NCBI RefSeq assembly: GCF_020884795.1
Contig: NZ_BBZF01000013.1
Span: 657,337-721,336 of the forward strand
DNA from: Micromonospora okii
GTDB taxonomy: Bacteria > Actinomycetota > Actinomycetes > Mycobacteriales > Micromonosporaceae
Length of the DNA stretch: 64,000 nt
Direction: 5' to 3'
Below the pieces are notes generated by a model. That model was not told where the DNA came from. It was given only the letters and a program-made list of their open reading frames with translations, and ran no database searches. The translations under genes were made by a program, and so were the position numbers. Positions 17,488 through 25,631 of the stretch are shown here, piece by piece. Positions within the stretch are counted from its first letter, which is position 1; every line of letters begins with the position of its first letter.

Positions 17488-18195
17488 GTGAAGCTCTCGA
17501 TCCTCATGCCGGTCTACAACGAGGAAGAACGCATCGCGGACGCCCTCAAGCAGGCATTGGCCGTCGACTATCCGTGTGAGGTGGAGCTGGTCGTCGTCGA
17601 CGACGGCAGCCGCGACGGCACCGGCGAGATCCTCGGCCGCGCCGACGACACGCGGCTGCGGGTGATCACCCACCAGCGCAACGCGGGCAAGGGCGCGGCC
17701 ATCAAGACGGCGGTCGACAGCGCCGAGGGCGAGTACATGGTCATCCTCGACGCCGACCTGGAGTACGACCCGCAGGACATCCCCCGCCTGCTCGACCCCG
17801 TGCTCGACGGCCGCGCCACGGTCGTCTACGGCAACCGCACCTTCGGCAGCCACAGCGCCTACAGCTTCTGGTACGTGATGGGCAACAAGGGCGTCACGAT
17901 GGCGGCGAACGTGCTGTTCAACTCGTACATCGGCGACCTGGAGACCTGCTTCAAGCTGATGCCGGTCGCCCTCTACCGCTCCCTCGACATCCGCTCCCGC
18001 GGCTTCGGCATGGAGGCGGAGGTGACCGGCAAGCTGCTGCGCCGGCGCATCCGCCCGTACGAGGTGCCGATCAGCTACCGGGCCCGGGGGCGCGAGGAGG
18101 GCAAGAAGATCACCTGGAAGGACGGCGTCGAGGCGATCTGGATCCTCGGCCGGGAGCGCACCCGCCGCCGTCCCCTGGAAACCCCCCGCCACTGA
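17488..18195 (+). CDS. GT2 glycosyltransferase, dolichyl/polyprenyl-phosphate sugar synthase type
   Basis: A 235-residue GT-A enzyme, likely forming polyprenyl-phosphate-mannose or -glucose from NDP-sugar. Motifs: MPVYNEEERI at the start, VVDDGSRDGT, the metal-binding DADLEYDP and a C-terminal MEAEVTGKLLRR region. There is no membrane domain, so it should act at the inner membrane face. GTG 17488 has GTGGAG 6 bases upstream; in-frame GTG 17461 is possible. It is divergent from the membrane glycosyltransferase, its probable user. Confidence 0.88.
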   Translation: MKLSILMPVYNEEERIADALKQALAVDYPCEVELVVVDDGSRDGTGEILGRADDTRLRVITHQRNAGKGAAIKTAVDSAEGEYMVILDADLEYDPQDIPRLLDPVLDGRATVVYGNRTFGSHSAYSFWYVMGNKGVTMAANVLFNSYIGDLETCFKLMPVALYRSLDIRSRGFGMEAEVTGKLLRRRIRPYEVPISYRARGREEGKKITWKDGVEAIWILGRERTRRRPLETPRH

Positions 18196-18201
18196 CCCCG
18201 C

Positions 18202-19098
18202 TCAGCCCCGTCCGGGGGCGAGGAAGGCGCTGACCGACCGGCGCAGGCCCGCCGCGTCCAGTCCGTGCCACCGGGTGTGGTCGTCGGCGGAGCCGTACCG
18301 GCGCAGTTCCCGGCGGCCGACGCCGAGCGCCAGCAGGCGGTGCGGCCGGTCCGCCAGCGCGTCGCCCACCACCCGGGCCGAGGTCCCGGCCAGGTAGGGC
18401 TCGACCAGGATCACCTCGGCGCCCGCGAGCGCCCGCAACCCGGCCACGTCGAACGGCCGGGGCCGGTGCGTGTACGCCACCGTGACGCCCAGGTCGGCGA
18501 CCGCCGCCAGCGCGGCGTCCAGCACCGGCCCGACCGCCACCAGCAGCGGCGCGCCCGGCCCGGCGTCCCGCACCACCGTCAGCGCGCCGTCGCCGCCGCG
18601 CGCCCGGTCGTTGGCCAGGGTCGACAGCCGCAGGTACGCCGGGCCGTCCGAGTCGACCGCCGCGCGCAGCAGGGCGGGCACCTCGTCGGCGTGCCCGGGG
18701 ACGTGCACGGTCCAGCGGTCGTCCAGGGTGTCGATCAGGGCGACGTCGGCGGGGGAGAGGTGGGTGCGCCCGGACTCGGCCCGGTCGTACGAGCCGCCGA
18801 TGCCGACCAGCACCGCGCTCACCCCCTGGTGGTCCAGGTCCAGCTTGATCTGCTCGTACGCCCGCTCGACGAGGAACGGCGCGTAGCTGTGCACGATCGG
18901 CCGCAGCCCGGTCAGGGCGAGCCCGCCGGCCACGCCGAGCATGAGTTGCTCCCGGATGCCGACGTTGAGCACCCGGTCGGGGTGCCGCCCGGCGGCCGGG
19001 GCGAACGACGCCGCCGAGATGTCGGCGAGCACCAGGGCGGTGCGCGGCTGCTCGGCCAGCAGTTCCGTCGTGGTGTCGACGAAGGCTTCCCGCATCAT
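18202..19098 (-). CDS. Transketolase C-terminal subunit (split)
   Basis: A 298-residue pyrimidine-binding plus C-terminal domain of a two-subunit transketolase-like enzyme. RVLNVGIREQLMLGVAGGLA holds the catalytic Glu of thiamin-diphosphate enzymes (GIREQ). The start ATG follows GGGGAG and comes 2 bases after the partner's stop (GTG 19104 would overlap it). With the N-terminal subunit it should transfer two-carbon units between sugar phosphates or form 1-deoxy sugars. It lies in an operon under an apparent SoxR box. The exact reaction is uncertain since many such split enzymes serve specialised pathways. Confidence 0.85.
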   Translation of the reverse strand: MMREAFVDTTTELLAEQPRTALVLADISAASFAPAAGRHPDRVLNVGIREQLMLGVAGGLALTGLRPIVHSYAPFLVERAYEQIKLDLDHQGVSAVLVGIGGSYDRAESGRTHLSPADVALIDTLDDRWTVHVPGHADEVPALLRAAVDSDGPAYLRLSTLANDRARGGDGALTVVRDAGPGAPLLVAVGPVLDAALAAVADLGVTVAYTHRPRPFDVAGLRALAGAEVILVEPYLAGTSARVVGDALADRPHRLLALGVGRRELRRYGSADDHTRWHGLDAAGLRRSVSAFLAPGRG

Positions 19099-19100
19099 GG

Positions 19101-19826
19101 TCACTCCCCGTTCTCGACGACCGCGACGACGACGTGCGGCCGGGTCCCGTCCTGCCCGGTGAGCGCGGCGTGCAGGGCGTCGTGGTCGCGCCCGTCCACG
19201 GTCGCGGCGCTCCACCCGTTGACGGTGAACCGGGCGGCGATCCCGCCCGCCCAGCCGTGGCTGGCGGAGGCGTTGTCGACCACCACGGCGGTGAGGTTCG
19301 GCAGGCCGATCGCGCCCGCGTACGCGATGGCCTCGTGGTTGGAGCCCTCGTCCAGTTCGGCGTCGCCGAGCAGGACGTACACCCGGGGGGTGGTCAGCCC
19401 CTGGGCCCGCAGCCCCAGTGCGGTGCCCACGCCCAGGCCGAGGCCGTGGCCCAGCGAGCCGGAGCCGATCTCCACGCCGGGGACCAGCACGCGGTCCGGG
19501 TGGTCGCCGAGCCGGCTGTCCGGGCCGCCGTGGTCGTCGAGCCAGTCGGCGGGCACGAAGCCCCGGGCGGCGAGGACGGCGTAGTAGCCGGCGACGGCGT
19601 GCCCCTTGGAGAGCAGGAACCGGTCCCGGTCGGGGGCGTCCACGGTCGCCGGGGTGATCCGCAGGACGCGCTCGTAGAGGACGCGGAGCACGTCGATGGT
19701 CGAGTACACGTTCGGGCCGAACTCGCGGCCGGCGCGGATGCGCTCCAGCAGGGCCGCGATCTGCGGGGGGAGTGACGGGGGTCGACAGGGTGGGTCGGCT
19801 CCGGGGGTCGCCGTGCTGGCGGTCAT
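19101..19826 (-). CDS. Transketolase N-terminal subunit (split)
   Basis: A 241-residue thiamin-diphosphate-binding domain. Landmarks: LLSKGHAVAGYYAVLA, then GSGSLGHGLGLGVGTALG and the ThDP motif GDAELDEGSNHEA ending in AVVVDN. Two ATGs (19835, 19826) are possible. The predicted -10 TAGCGG (19842-19837), 19 bases after a TTGAAG, would start transcription near 19830, so I prefer 19826. The partner subunit follows immediately. Because the promoter overlaps a SoxR-like palindrome, expression is probably redox-controlled. Confidence 0.85.
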   Translation of the reverse strand: MTASTATPGADPPCRPPSLPPQIAALLERIRAGREFGPNVYSTIDVLRVLYERVLRITPATVDAPDRDRFLLSKGHAVAGYYAVLAARGFVPADWLDDHGGPDSRLGDHPDRVLVPGVEIGSGSLGHGLGLGVGTALGLRAQGLTTPRVYVLLGDAELDEGSNHEAIAYAGAIGLPNLTAVVVDNASASHGWAGGIAARFTVNGWSAATVDGRDHDALHAALTGQDGTRPHVVVAVVENGE

Positions 19827-19851
19827 GATGGTCATGCCGCTAGCCTGCAAC

Positions 19852-19867
19852 TTGAAGTCCACTTCAA
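19852..19867. promoter_or_regulatory. SoxR-type operator between soxR and the transketolase pair
   Basis: Perfect 7-base inverted repeat TTGAAGT-CC-ACTTCAA in the divergent gap. On the - strand the TTGAAG half serves as a -35 with a 19-base spacer to TAGCGG, the long spacing typical of MerR-family activator promoters. SoxR itself is the obvious candidate binder. Confidence 0.7.
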
Positions 19868-19882
19868 CTCAAGGGCGACGTG

Positions 19883-20323
19883 ATGCAGGAAGCACTGACC
19901 ATCGGCCAGCTCGCCGCGCGCAGCGGTGTCGCCTCCTCGGCGCTGCGCTACTACGAGCGGCTCGGCCTCATCCGGGCCGAGCGCACCGGCGGCAACCAGC
20001 GCCGCTACGCGCGCACCGAGCTGCGTCGGGTGGCGTTCGTCCGGATCTCCCAGCAGGTCGGCATCTCGCTGGAGGAGATCCGGGACGCCCTGGACTCGCT
20101 GCCCGCCTCCCGCACCCCCACCGCCGACGACTGGGCCCAGCTCTCCACCGCCTGGCGGGCCCGCCTCGACGAGAAGATCCGGCTGATGGCCAAGCTCCGC
20201 GACGACCTGGACGGCTGCATCGGCTGCGGCTGCCTCTCGCTGCGCCGCTGCACCCTCTACAACCCGGAGGACAAGCTCTCCGGCGAGGGCCCGGGCGCCC
20301 GCCTCCTGCTGCCGCCGGCCTGA
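19883..20323 (+). CDS. soxR: SoxR redox-sensing MerR-family activator
   Basis: A 146-residue transcription factor with an N-terminal MerR helix-turn-helix (LTIGQLAARSGVASSALRYY) and dimerisation helix. The C-terminal [2Fe-2S] ligands CIGCGCLSLRRC (CxxCxCx5C) are all present, which identifies SoxR. In actinobacteria SoxR responds to redox-active compounds. The ATG at 19883 has AAGGG upstream. It is divergent from the split transketolase genes and convergent with a quinone oxidoreductase, both plausible targets. Confidence 0.93.
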   Translation: MQEALTIGQLAARSGVASSALRYYERLGLIRAERTGGNQRRYARTELRRVAFVRISQQVGISLEEIRDALDSLPASRTPTADDWAQLSTAWRARLDEKIRLMAKLRDDLDGCIGCGCLSLRRCTLYNPEDKLSGEGPGARLLLPPA

Positions 20324-20330
20324 CTCACGG

Positions 20331-21308
20331 TCAGCCGACGGTGAGCAGCACCTTGCCGAAGTGGTCGTTGGACTCGACCAGACGGTGCGCCTCGGCGGCC
20401 TCCGCCATCGGCAGCCGCTGGTCGACGATCGGGCGGACCGTGCCGGCCGCGACCAGCGGCCACACCTGATCCCGTACGCCTGCCACGATCGCCGCCTTCT
20501 CCGCCAGCGGCCGGGAGCGCAGCGCGGTGGCCGCCACCGAGGCCCGCTTCGCCAGCAGCGCGCCCAGGTCCAGCTCCGCCTTCCGGCCGCCCTGCATGCC
20601 GATCACCACCAGCCGGCCGCCGGTGGCCAGCGCCGCCACGTTCCGCCCCAGGTACGCCGCGCCCATGATGTCGAGGATGACGTCCGCGCCCCGGCCGTCG
20701 GTGACCCGCCGGACCTCCTCCACGAAGTCCTGCTCCCGGTAGTCGATGGCGTGCGCCGCCCCCAGCTCGCGCAGCCGCTCGTGCTTCGCCGACCGGGCGG
20801 TCACCACGACCGTCGCGCCGAGCGCCGTGCCGAGCTGGACGGCGAAGGTGCCGATCCCGCTGCCCCCGCCGTGCACCAGCAGCGTGTCGCCCTCCGCCAG
20901 GCCGGCGAGGGAGACGACGTTCGACCAGACTGTGCAGGCCACCTCGGGCAGCGCCGCCGCGTCGACCAGGCCCACGCCCTCCGGCACCGGCAGCAACTGC
21001 CCGGCGGGCACGGCCACCCGCTCGGCGTACCCGCCGCCGGCCAGCAGCGCGCAGACCTCCCGGCCGACCTCCCAGCCGGTCACGTCGGGGCCGATCGCGC
21101 TGACCACCCCGGAGCACTCCAGTCCCGGGTACGCGGGCGCGCCCGGCGGGGGCGGATAGTGCCCCTGCCGTTGCAGCAGGTCCGCCCGGTTGACCGCGCT
21201 GGCCCGCACGTCGACGATCACCTCGCCGGGGCCGGGCTCCGGGTCGGGCACCTCCGCCCAGACGAGTGCGTCGGGTCCGCCGGGCTCCGGGATCGTGATC
21301 GCGCGCAT
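20331..21308 (-). CDS. NAD(P)H quinone oxidoreductase (zinc-free MDR, PIG3 type)
   Basis: A 325-residue medium-chain reductase that reduces quinones or activated double bonds with NADPH. The N-terminal catalytic part has NRADLLQRQGHYPPPPGAP, typical of the PIG3/TP53I3-like subfamily, and no zinc-ligand set. The cofactor motif is HGGGSGIGTFAVQL (about residues 145-158). It follows the P-loop kinase gene by 9 bases on the same strand. Its nearness to soxR makes it a likely part of the redox-stress response, by analogy with known SoxR regulons. Confidence 0.9.
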   Translation of the reverse strand: MRAITIPEPGGPDALVWAEVPDPEPGPGEVIVDVRASAVNRADLLQRQGHYPPPPGAPAYPGLECSGVVSAIGPDVTGWEVGREVCALLAGGGYAERVAVPAGQLLPVPEGVGLVDAAALPEVACTVWSNVVSLAGLAEGDTLLVHGGGSGIGTFAVQLGTALGATVVVTARSAKHERLRELGAAHAIDYREQDFVEEVRRVTDGRGADVILDIMGAAYLGRNVAALATGGRLVVIGMQGGRKAELDLGALLAKRASVAATALRSRPLAEKAAIVAGVRDQVWPLVAAGTVRPIVDQRLPMAEAAEAHRLVESNDHFGKVLLTVG

Positions 21309-21317
21309 GGCCCAGTC

Positions 21318-21857
21318 TTACCCGATCCGGCCCTCCGCCCACGCCCTGGCCACGATCTCGTCCACCGTCTCGTCCGGCGTCTGCGCCGAGCTGTCCAGCC
21401 ACAGCCCGATCCGGGGCGTGTCGGCCCGGAACCCGGCGTCCAGGTCGGCGACGGACCACCCGCCGTACCCCTGCTTGGGCCGGCCCCGCTCGCGGGCGGC
21501 GACCACGTCGGCGCGCGGGGCGAGCACCACCACCGCGAGCGGCCGGTGCCGGATGCGCTCGACCATCGCCGCCAGCTCCGCGCCGAGCACCACGTCCTGG
21601 AGTACGACGGTGAAGCCCTCGGCGGCGTAACGGTCCGCCACCGTGGCGGCCAGGTCGTAGCGGAGCCGCAGTTGCCGCCATGCCTCGTCCGAGGGCTCGC
21701 CGGTCATCTCCGCGCGCCCCGAGACGATCATCCGGCGGAACACGTCGCCGCGCAGGTGCACCGCCCGGGTCAGCCGCCGGGCCAGCAGCTCGGCCACCGT
21801 GGACTTGCCGGCGGCCATGATCCCGCTGACGAACACCACCGCCGGGGTCTCCCACAT
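21318..21857 (-). CDS. P-loop kinase / AAA-type small ATPase
   Basis: A 179-residue nucleotide-binding protein with Walker A GIMAAGKST at residues 11-19 and no other domain. The layout (P-loop, HLRGDVFRRMI acceptor region, a later lid with RxR) resembles small-molecule kinases of the chloramphenicol-phosphotransferase/adenylate-kinase-like group. Substrate unknown. The ATG at 21857 fits the P-loop position; an in-frame ATG 9 bases earlier is possible. It is upstream of the quinone reductase on the same strand, so they are probably cotranscribed. Confidence 0.8.
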   Translation of the reverse strand: MWETPAVVFVSGIMAAGKSTVAELLARRLTRAVHLRGDVFRRMIVSGRAEMTGEPSDEAWRQLRLRYDLAATVADRYAAEGFTVVLQDVVLGAELAAMVERIRHRPLAVVVLAPRADVVAARERGRPKQGYGGWSVADLDAGFRADTPRIGLWLDSSAQTPDETVDEIVARAWAEGRIG

Positions 21858-21953
21858 GGGCCCATCCTGGCACCGGGGTGGGACGCCGGCACGCCCGGTG
21901 CGCGGTTCGTGGCAGACTAGGCACGGTCGCGTAGCCCCTCGGGGCCGCGCCCG

Positions 21954-22040
21954 GGAGGGTTCGCCTAGTGGCCGATGGCGCTGGTCTTGAAAACCGGTAA
22001 GGCAGCGATGTCTTCGTGGGTTCGAATCCCACACCCTCCG
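21954..22040 (+). tRNA. tRNA-Ser (anticodon UGA)
   Basis: An 87-base class II tRNA: acceptor GGAGGGT pairs with ACCCTCC, discriminator G at 22040. The anticodon loop CTTGAAA gives anticodon TGA, a long variable arm follows, and the T-loop GTTCGAATC is intact. CCA is not encoded. Confidence 0.95.
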
Positions 22041-22117
22041 CTCCCCGAGCAGAAGAAACGCCCCCTCACCAGGGCGGATGTCGGTCAGCGGGCGTGTTCG
22101 TGACGGCCCTGGTCTTC

Positions 22118-23104
22118 CTATCGCTGCGGGCGGTCGTCGTCCCACACGGCCGCGCTGATGCGCCAGCCGGCGGCGGTACGCACGAACTGCATCGATTTCA
22201 TCCCGCCGCCGGCGAGGGGGGCACCGTTGATGTGGCCTTCCTTGGCGTACCTCCCGAACCACTGCGCGATGTCGCCGAACAGGTCCAGCCGGCCCGACCG
22301 GGCCTCCTCCCGGAAGTCGGTCAGCGTGCCGTCGGTGAGCATGGCTCGCCGTGGCTCGATGAACGTGTCGACGTCGTACACCGCCGGATCCATCCCGCAC
22401 GTTCGGACGATGATGGCTCCGGGCAGCATCGCGTCGCGCAGCGCCGCCATGCGCTCGTCGACTCCCGCACCCGAGGTGAAGGCGTCGAAGTAGCAGCGGA
22501 CGAGGGCGTGGATCTCCTCCTGGTCCCTGCTGGTCGCCGCGGGCGTCCGCCAGTCGTCCTCGGTCAACGCGAAGAGAAGTTGGCTGGCCCAGCCACCCTT
22601 GAACCAGACGTTGTCGACCAGTCGCGCCTCCTGGGTGAAGCCCAGGCGTCGCAGGAGCCGGGCCGAGGGCTCGTTCTCCTCGATACACACGGCGGTGATG
22701 CGGTGCAGGCCCAACTCCTCGAAGCCCAGGCGCAGCATCTCTGCGGCGGCTTCGGCGGCGTACCCCCTGCGCTGGTGCGCGCGCCCGAAGGCGAAGCCCA
22801 GCTCCCCTTGCCTGTGCTCGGCGCTGGCCCACTTCAGGAGCACCTCTCCGATCACGGTCTTCGTCTCTCGCAGCTCCACGGCGAGCACCAGCGGCTGGCC
22901 CGGCCCGGTGAGGGTCGCCCGGTCCAGCTTCGCGGTCAGCGCGGCTTTCGTCGCCTCCCGGTCGCGCCGGGGCCACGGAGTGAATCGCACGACCTCGGGA
23001 TCGCCGTGGAAGTCGATCAGGTCGTCGAGGTCGTCCGCGCGGTGCGGTCGTAGCGCCAGCCGTGGTGTCAGAATCGGGTAGTCGGGCCGGAAAGCCTCGG
23101 GCAT
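22118..23104 (-). CDS. GNAT acetyltransferase fused to an NTF2/SnoaL-like domain
   Basis: A 328-residue two-domain protein. Residues 1-180 are a RimJ-type GNAT acetyltransferase (LTPRLALRPHRADDLDD; acetyl-CoA loop around RAHQRRGYAAEAA; ENEPSARLLRRLGF). Residues about 190-325 form an NTF2-like cone (EIHALVRCYFDAF, later FVRTAAGWRISAAVWDDDRP). The ATG has AGAGGAG 7 bases upstream. The second domain often binds a small ligand or serves as dimerisation unit; here its role is unknown. The fusion is continuous with no frameshift. Confidence 0.82.
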   Translation of the reverse strand: MPEAFRPDYPILTPRLALRPHRADDLDDLIDFHGDPEVVRFTPWPRRDREATKAALTAKLDRATLTGPGQPLVLAVELRETKTVIGEVLLKWASAEHRQGELGFAFGRAHQRRGYAAEAAAEMLRLGFEELGLHRITAVCIEENEPSARLLRRLGFTQEARLVDNVWFKGGWASQLLFALTEDDWRTPAATSRDQEEIHALVRCYFDAFTSGAGVDERMAALRDAMLPGAIIVRTCGMDPAVYDVDTFIEPRRAMLTDGTLTDFREEARSGRLDLFGDIAQWFGRYAKEGHINGAPLAGGGMKSMQFVRTAAGWRISAAVWDDDRPQR

Positions 23105-23252
23105 CGTGCGACTCCTCTGGTCGTACTCGGGGTGGCCAAGCGGCCAATCAGCACCGTCGCCTCATGATCGATGACAGTAGGTGGGGCGCATCGGCGCAGC
23201 ACCCCCTGCTCAACGCGCTACCGCGAGCGCCATATCCGAGTATGGTGGATGT

Positions 23253-23519
23253 ATGGCTGCCAAGAAGGTCACCGTTACCCTCCCCGAGGAACTGGTCGAG
23301 GCGCTCGGCGCGGCGGCGCGCGAGGACGGCGTACCGCTGTCGAGGCTGGTCGCCAACGCGGCAGAAAGCGAACTTCGCCGGCGGGTCGGCCGCCGGCTCG
23401 TCGCGGAGTGGCAGGCCGAGCATGGCGCCTTCACCGTGGAGGAGATAGCGGCGGCGCGCGCGGAGATGGCCGCCGCCGACGCTCAGGCCCTCGGTGCCGG
23501 GGGGCAGGTGGCAGCGTGA
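23253..23519 (+). CDS. CopG/RHH-type antitoxin of a VapBC-like pair
   Basis: An 88-residue protein. The N-terminal strand-helix-helix (KKVTVTLPEELVEALGAAAREDGVPLSRLV) is a ribbon-helix-helix DNA-binding fold, followed by an acidic/Ala-rich helix that probably neutralises the toxin. TATGGT (23241-23246) ends 6 bases before the ATG, so the message may be leaderless. It overlaps the PIN-domain gene by 4 bases (GTGA), the classic toxin-antitoxin layout, and should autoregulate. Related family members cannot be resolved by eye. Confidence 0.82.
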   Translation: MAAKKVTVTLPEELVEALGAAAREDGVPLSRLVANAAESELRRRVGRRLVAEWQAEHGAFTVEEIAAARAEMAAADAQALGAGGQVAA

Positions 23520-23908
23520 GCATCCCCTACGTCTACGACGCCGGGGTCCTGCTCGCGGTCGACGGAAACGACCGGCGGATGTGGGCGATCCACCACTTGG
23601 CCGTGGAGGAGGGGCGACGCCTGCTCATTCCCTCCGTCGTGGTGGGCCAGGCGTGGCGCGACTCTCGCCGCCAGGTCCAGCTCGGCCGGTTCCTGCACAG
23701 TTGCGAGATCGTTCCGGTCGGCGTCGAGCTGGCGAAGGCGGCCGGCGTCCTGTGCGGCAAGGCCGGCACGCGTGACGTGGTCGACGCCTGCGTGGTCAAC
23801 GTTGCCCTGGCCTGCGGCGGCATCGTGTTCACCAGCGACCCCGAGGACATCGCGCAACTGTCGGCCGCCGCCGACGTCAAGCCCGGACTGGTTGTCCGCC
23901 GTCTCTGA
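23516..23908 (+). CDS. PIN-domain ribonuclease toxin, VapC-like
   Basis: A 130-residue PIN domain, a Mg2+-dependent RNase in VapC toxins. Acidic residues expected at the active site are visible: the first Asp in VYDAGVLL, Asp in TRDVVDACVV and Asp in TSDPEDI near the end. The GTG start overlaps the antitoxin stop. Targets (tRNA or rRNA) are unknown. Coexpression with the RHH protein supports a functional toxin-antitoxin module. Confidence 0.82.
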   Translation: MSIPYVYDAGVLLAVDGNDRRMWAIHHLAVEEGRRLLIPSVVVGQAWRDSRRQVQLGRFLHSCEIVPVGVELAKAAGVLCGKAGTRDVVDACVVNVALACGGIVFTSDPEDIAQLSAAADVKPGLVVRRL

Positions 23909-23970
23909 TGACGGACGCCTTCAGCGTCGACACCTGGCGGGCCTTCGTCCGGTACGCCCGGCTGGGCTGA
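23908..23970 (+). CDS. Possible 20-residue coupled ORF or gene remnant
   Basis: An ATG overlapping the VapC stop (ATGA) opens a 20-codon frame, MTDAFSVDTWRAFVRYARLG. It could be the start of a gene truncated here, or chance. No homology is recognisable and the following 75 bases hold no frame. Confidence 0.25.
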   Translation: MTDAFSVDTWRAFVRYARLG

Positions 23971-24045
23971 CCCGGGCGCGTGCCGACGGCGGCGGCAGTG
24001 GTGGGCCAGGCCGGTTCCGCAGAGGTGGGCCAACGGGCGACGCCG

Positions 24046-25515
24046 CTACCGGGTGCCCTCGTCCAAGACCGACCCGATGATCTCCATGCCGGCCTCGATG
24101 GCCGACACGGGGTTCGCGGCGTAGCCGAGGACCAGCCCCGGTGCCTGCGGTCGTTGACAGTGCCAGGACAGCGGTTGCACCTTGACCCCGCGAGCCAGCG
24201 CGGCGGTCGCCAGGTCGGTGTCGGCGACGTCCGCGTCGAGGGTGACCAACAGGTGCAGCCCGGCCGCCGCTCCGTGCACGGTCGCGCCGGGCAGGTGCCG
24301 GGCTATCGCGGCCACCATCGCGTCCCGCCGCAGGACGTGCCGGCGACGGAGCAGCCGCAGTTGCCGTTCCAGCGCCCCGGTGGTCATCAGCTCGGCGAGC
24401 ACGAGTTGCGGCAGGACGGCGTTGCCGAGGTCGGCGTTGCGCTTGGCGGCCACGACCGCGTCGCGGTACCGGGCCGGCACGAGCAGCCAACCCACCCGCA
24501 GCGCCGGGGCGAGCAGCTTGGAGACGCTGCCGGCGTAGCAGACCTGCTCGGGCAGTTGGGCGCGGAGAGCCGGCACGGGCGGCCGGTCGTACCGGTGCTC
24601 GGCGTCGTAGTCGTCCTCGATCACCAGCCCACCGGCGCGGGCCCAGGCGACCAGCCGGCGGCGGCGGTCCCCGTCGAGCACCACGCCGGTCGGGAACTGG
24701 TGCGCGGGGGTGAGCATCACCGCGGGCACCCCGCTCGCAACCAGCTCGTCGACCCGGAGACCGGCGTCGTCCACCCTGATCGGCGGGGTGTCGACCCGCC
24801 AGTTGTTGAGGTGCTGGCGGACGCCGAGGGAGCCGGGCTCCTCGACGGCGATCCGGGTGATCCCGGCCGGTCGCAACGCCTGGGCGAGGAGGCCGAGGGC
24901 CTGCGACACGCCGGCCGTGACGATGACCTCGGCGGGGTCGACGACGATGCCCCGGCAGCGGGCGAGCCAGGCGGCCACCGCCCGGCGCAGCGCCGGCGCG
25001 CCGCGTGGGTCGCCGTAGCCGAAGTCGGCCGCGGCGAGGTCCCGCAGCACGCTCCGCTCCGCCCGCAGCCAGTCCGCGCGGGGAAAGGCCGCCAGGTCGG
25101 GTACGCCGGGCGTCAGGTCGATCCGCGCGGGGGCCGTGCGGATCGCGTCGAAGACGTCGGTGCCCGGCGTGGCCGGGAACGTGGTGGCCGGAGCGGGCCG
25201 ACGTGCCCGGGTGGCCACCGTGGCGGGCGGCGCGGCGACCACGATTGTGCCGCCGCGTCCCCGCCCGACGACGTGCCCCTCCTCGGCCAACCGCTGGTAC
25301 GCCTCCACGACGACGCCTCGGGACACGCCCAGATCCGCGGCGAGCACCCGCGTGGCGGGAAGCCGACCACCGACGGGGATCCGGCCGTCGGCGACTGCGG
25401 CACGCAGTCGCCCCGCGAGCCAGTCCGCCCGCCCGCCGGGCGGGGCGTGCGCGATGTCGAGTTGCAGGAAGTCCGAGCCCGCGTTGGTGGGGGAGCGGGC
25501 CGTGGCGTCAGCCAT
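24046..25515 (-). CDS. MocR-type GntR/aminotransferase regulator
   Basis: A 489-residue chimera of an N-terminal GntR winged helix (about residues 12-80, VSRGVVVEAYQRLAEEGHV) and a fold-type I PLP aminotransferase domain. The PLP lysine is in YAGSVSKLLAPALRVGWL (about Lys332) and PLP-phosphate/ring contacts include EDDYDAEHRYD. MocR proteins use PLP or an amino compound as effector. It is divergent from a LysE exporter with a likely operator between them, so it probably controls amino-acid export, or PLP metabolism. Confidence 0.9.
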   Translation of the reverse strand: MADATARSPTNAGSDFLQLDIAHAPPGGRADWLAGRLRAAVADGRIPVGGRLPATRVLAADLGVSRGVVVEAYQRLAEEGHVVGRGRGGTIVVAAPPATVATRARRPAPATTFPATPGTDVFDAIRTAPARIDLTPGVPDLAAFPRADWLRAERSVLRDLAAADFGYGDPRGAPALRRAVAAWLARCRGIVVDPAEVIVTAGVSQALGLLAQALRPAGITRIAVEEPGSLGVRQHLNNWRVDTPPIRVDDAGLRVDELVASGVPAVMLTPAHQFPTGVVLDGDRRRRLVAWARAGGLVIEDDYDAEHRYDRPPVPALRAQLPEQVCYAGSVSKLLAPALRVGWLLVPARYRDAVVAAKRNADLGNAVLPQLVLAELMTTGALERQLRLLRRRHVLRRDAMVAAIARHLPGATVHGAAAGLHLLVTLDADVADTDLATAALARGVKVQPLSWHCQRPQAPGLVLGYAANPVSAIEAGMEIIGSVLDEGTR

Positions 25516-25541
25516 GCGCGCCAGCGCCCGCGCCTCGGCTT

Positions 25542-25613
25542 ATGGACCGGTGGTGAGGTCTCGGTTTGGCACTGCTCATCGGGCCATTGTGGCAGCAGGC
25601 TGGGGTGGTCCAT
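25542..25613. promoter_or_regulatory. Likely MocR operator region in the mocR-lysE gap
   Basis: The 116-base divergent gap has the half-sites ATGGACC (25542-25548) and GGTCCAT (25607-25613) as a widely spaced inverted repeat. MocR regulators usually bind two separated repeats, so this is a plausible site for both promoters. Confidence 0.45.
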
Positions 25614-25631
25614 TCCTACCGAAGGAACATC

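Noticed and set aside
15229..18192. A 987-codon - frame as a single protein.
   Set aside because: Only the first part (to 17364) has membrane-protein character; the rest is antisense to the GT2 gene.
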